A DNA stretch of 7,015 nt from Opitutales bacterium (GTDB lineage: Bacteria > Verrucomicrobiota > Verrucomicrobiia > Opitutales > JAFGAQ01), in the NCBI GenBank assembly GCA_028704125.1, contig JAQVLM010000167.1, positions 1 through 7,015 on the forward strand. The letters are read 5' to 3'. The notes beneath the pieces were generated by a model, which saw only the letters and a list, made by a program, of their open reading frames with translations, ran no database searches and was not told the origin of the DNA. A program made the position numbers and the translations under genes. Shown in pieces: positions 6,398 through 7,015 of this stretch. Numbering within the stretch: the stretch's first letter is position 1; each line of letters opens with the position of its first letter.

Positions 6398-7015
6398 ATG
6401 AAAGATTCCATCCTTACTGCGACCGCTGTATTGCTGATTGCGGGAGCCGCATCCCTTCAGGCAGCGCCCATGTTTGATGCCGCTATCTCCGCCGGCATCA
6501 AGAGCGACTACTATTTCAGGGGCCAGCAACGCGCCGATTCCATCGTCGAAACCGAAGTCGACTTCACTTATGGAGACACCTACGCAGGTATCTGGTTTGC
6601 CGAGCCTTTCGAAGCGAGGGACAGTGATCTGGGTTGGCTCTACTCCAACGAAATGAACGTGTTTCTCGGGCAGAGCGCTCAAATCGACTCCTATATCAAC
6701 GTGACCGTCCCCGTCATCCTCGACGTTGGCATCACCGGATTCTATTATCCGGAACGCCCATCCGATGACAATCCGACCTGGGAACCCTACGTCGGCCTGA
6801 ATTTTGAAACGGCACTCAATCCCTCGGGTTACGTCTATTACGACCTCACACTGGAAACGTGGACCCTTCAGGGTACAGTCTCCCACACTTTCGAACTCGA
6901 CAGCGTGTCGGGCATCACCGTCGGTGCATTCGCCGGATTCGTATCGCCTGACGAAGGGGAGGAAGGCGCCTATTACGGAGTCTCCGCCAAATACGGATAC
7001 CGCCTCAACAGCACG
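6398..7015 (+). CDS. TorF-like putative outer-membrane porin, copy 2 (3' end beyond window)
   Basis: From the ATG at 6398 the frame stays open for 206 codons to the window edge, so the C-terminal strands are missing. Residues 1-23 are a signal peptide (MKDS start, hydrophobic AVLLIAGAASL, cleavage near QAA). The mature part parallels copy 1: SDYYFRG (36-42), TYGDTYAGIW (57-66), DSDLG (75-79), SDDNPTWEPYVG (122-133) and SPDEG (183-187). By hand, about 75 of 113 aligned core positions are identical to copy 1. Copy 2 has about six extra residues around 93-106, probably a longer loop or turn. The signal peptides are unrelated in sequence. The start is fixed by the signal peptide, and no Shine-Dalgarno is visible. 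Comparison with copy 1 predicts roughly 30 more residues ending in Phe or another aromatic residue. It is predicted to sit in the outer membrane; the transported solute is unknown. Confidence 0.8.
   Translation, partial: MKDSILTATAVLLIAGAASLQAAPMFDAAISAGIKSDYYFRGQQRADSIVETEVDFTYGDTYAGIWFAEPFEARDSDLGWLYSNEMNVFLGQSAQIDSYINVTVPVILDVGITGFYYPERPSDDNPTWEPYVGLNFETALNPSGYVYYDLTLETWTLQGTVSHTFELDSVSGITVGAFAGFVSPDEGEEGAYYGVSAKYGYRLNST

Noticed and set aside
6194..6886. 230-codon minus-strand open frame across the second porin gene
   Set aside because: It is the same shadow effect as in the first porin gene. Its resemblance to the other antisense frame only reflects the duplicated sense genes.

Overview
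The window is about 7 kb of fairly GC-rich bacterial chromosome from what looks like a Gram-negative, polysaccharide-degrading organism. It encodes secreted or periplasmic glycosidase machinery and two outer-membrane beta-barrel proteins. None of the five starts that can be judged has a convincing Shine-Dalgarno sequence. Together with the TorF-like porins and the ABC/ABC-2 pair, this is compatible with Verrucomicrobiota (for example Opitutae/Puniceicoccales) or a relative. That assignment is inference from style, not from a marker gene.

Left edge (1-345): the first 82 bases, read on the minus strand, hold the first 27 codons of a gene leaving the window; its N-terminus resembles region 2 of an ECF-type sigma factor. 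A non-coding stretch of about 260 bases separates it from a divergent plus-strand cluster.

Middle (346-5201): three tightly packed plus-strand genes form a probable operon. They are an ABC-2-type ATPase (all nucleotide-binding motifs present), its multi-spanning permease (4-base ATGA overlap), and, 12 bases later, a signal-peptide-bearing glycoside hydrolase family 3 enzyme of the beta-xylosidase/beta-glucosidase type with its catalytic Asp and C-terminal fibronectin-III-like domain. The first two make a complete transporter, most likely an exporter. The GH3 enzyme would act on oligosaccharides in the periplasm or at the cell surface. A functional link between transporter and enzyme is suggested only by gene order.

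Right part (5202-7015): two tandem paralogous genes encode TorF-like (TIGR02001/Gcw_chp-type) putative outer-membrane porins. The first is complete and followed by a strong intrinsic terminator; the second runs off the right edge. They share about two thirds identity over the alignable core, yet the most conserved block differs only at synonymous positions at DNA level, so the duplication is old and the protein is constrained. Each has its own long leader with a possible stem-loop and an A/C-rich, Shine-Dalgarno-free start region, which suggests separate expression control. I saw no RNA genes, CRISPR array, insertion sequence or frank mobile element. The window looks like ordinary chromosomal metabolism and envelope genes; the tandem porin pair with its leaders and the transporter-glycosidase operon deserve the closest second look.
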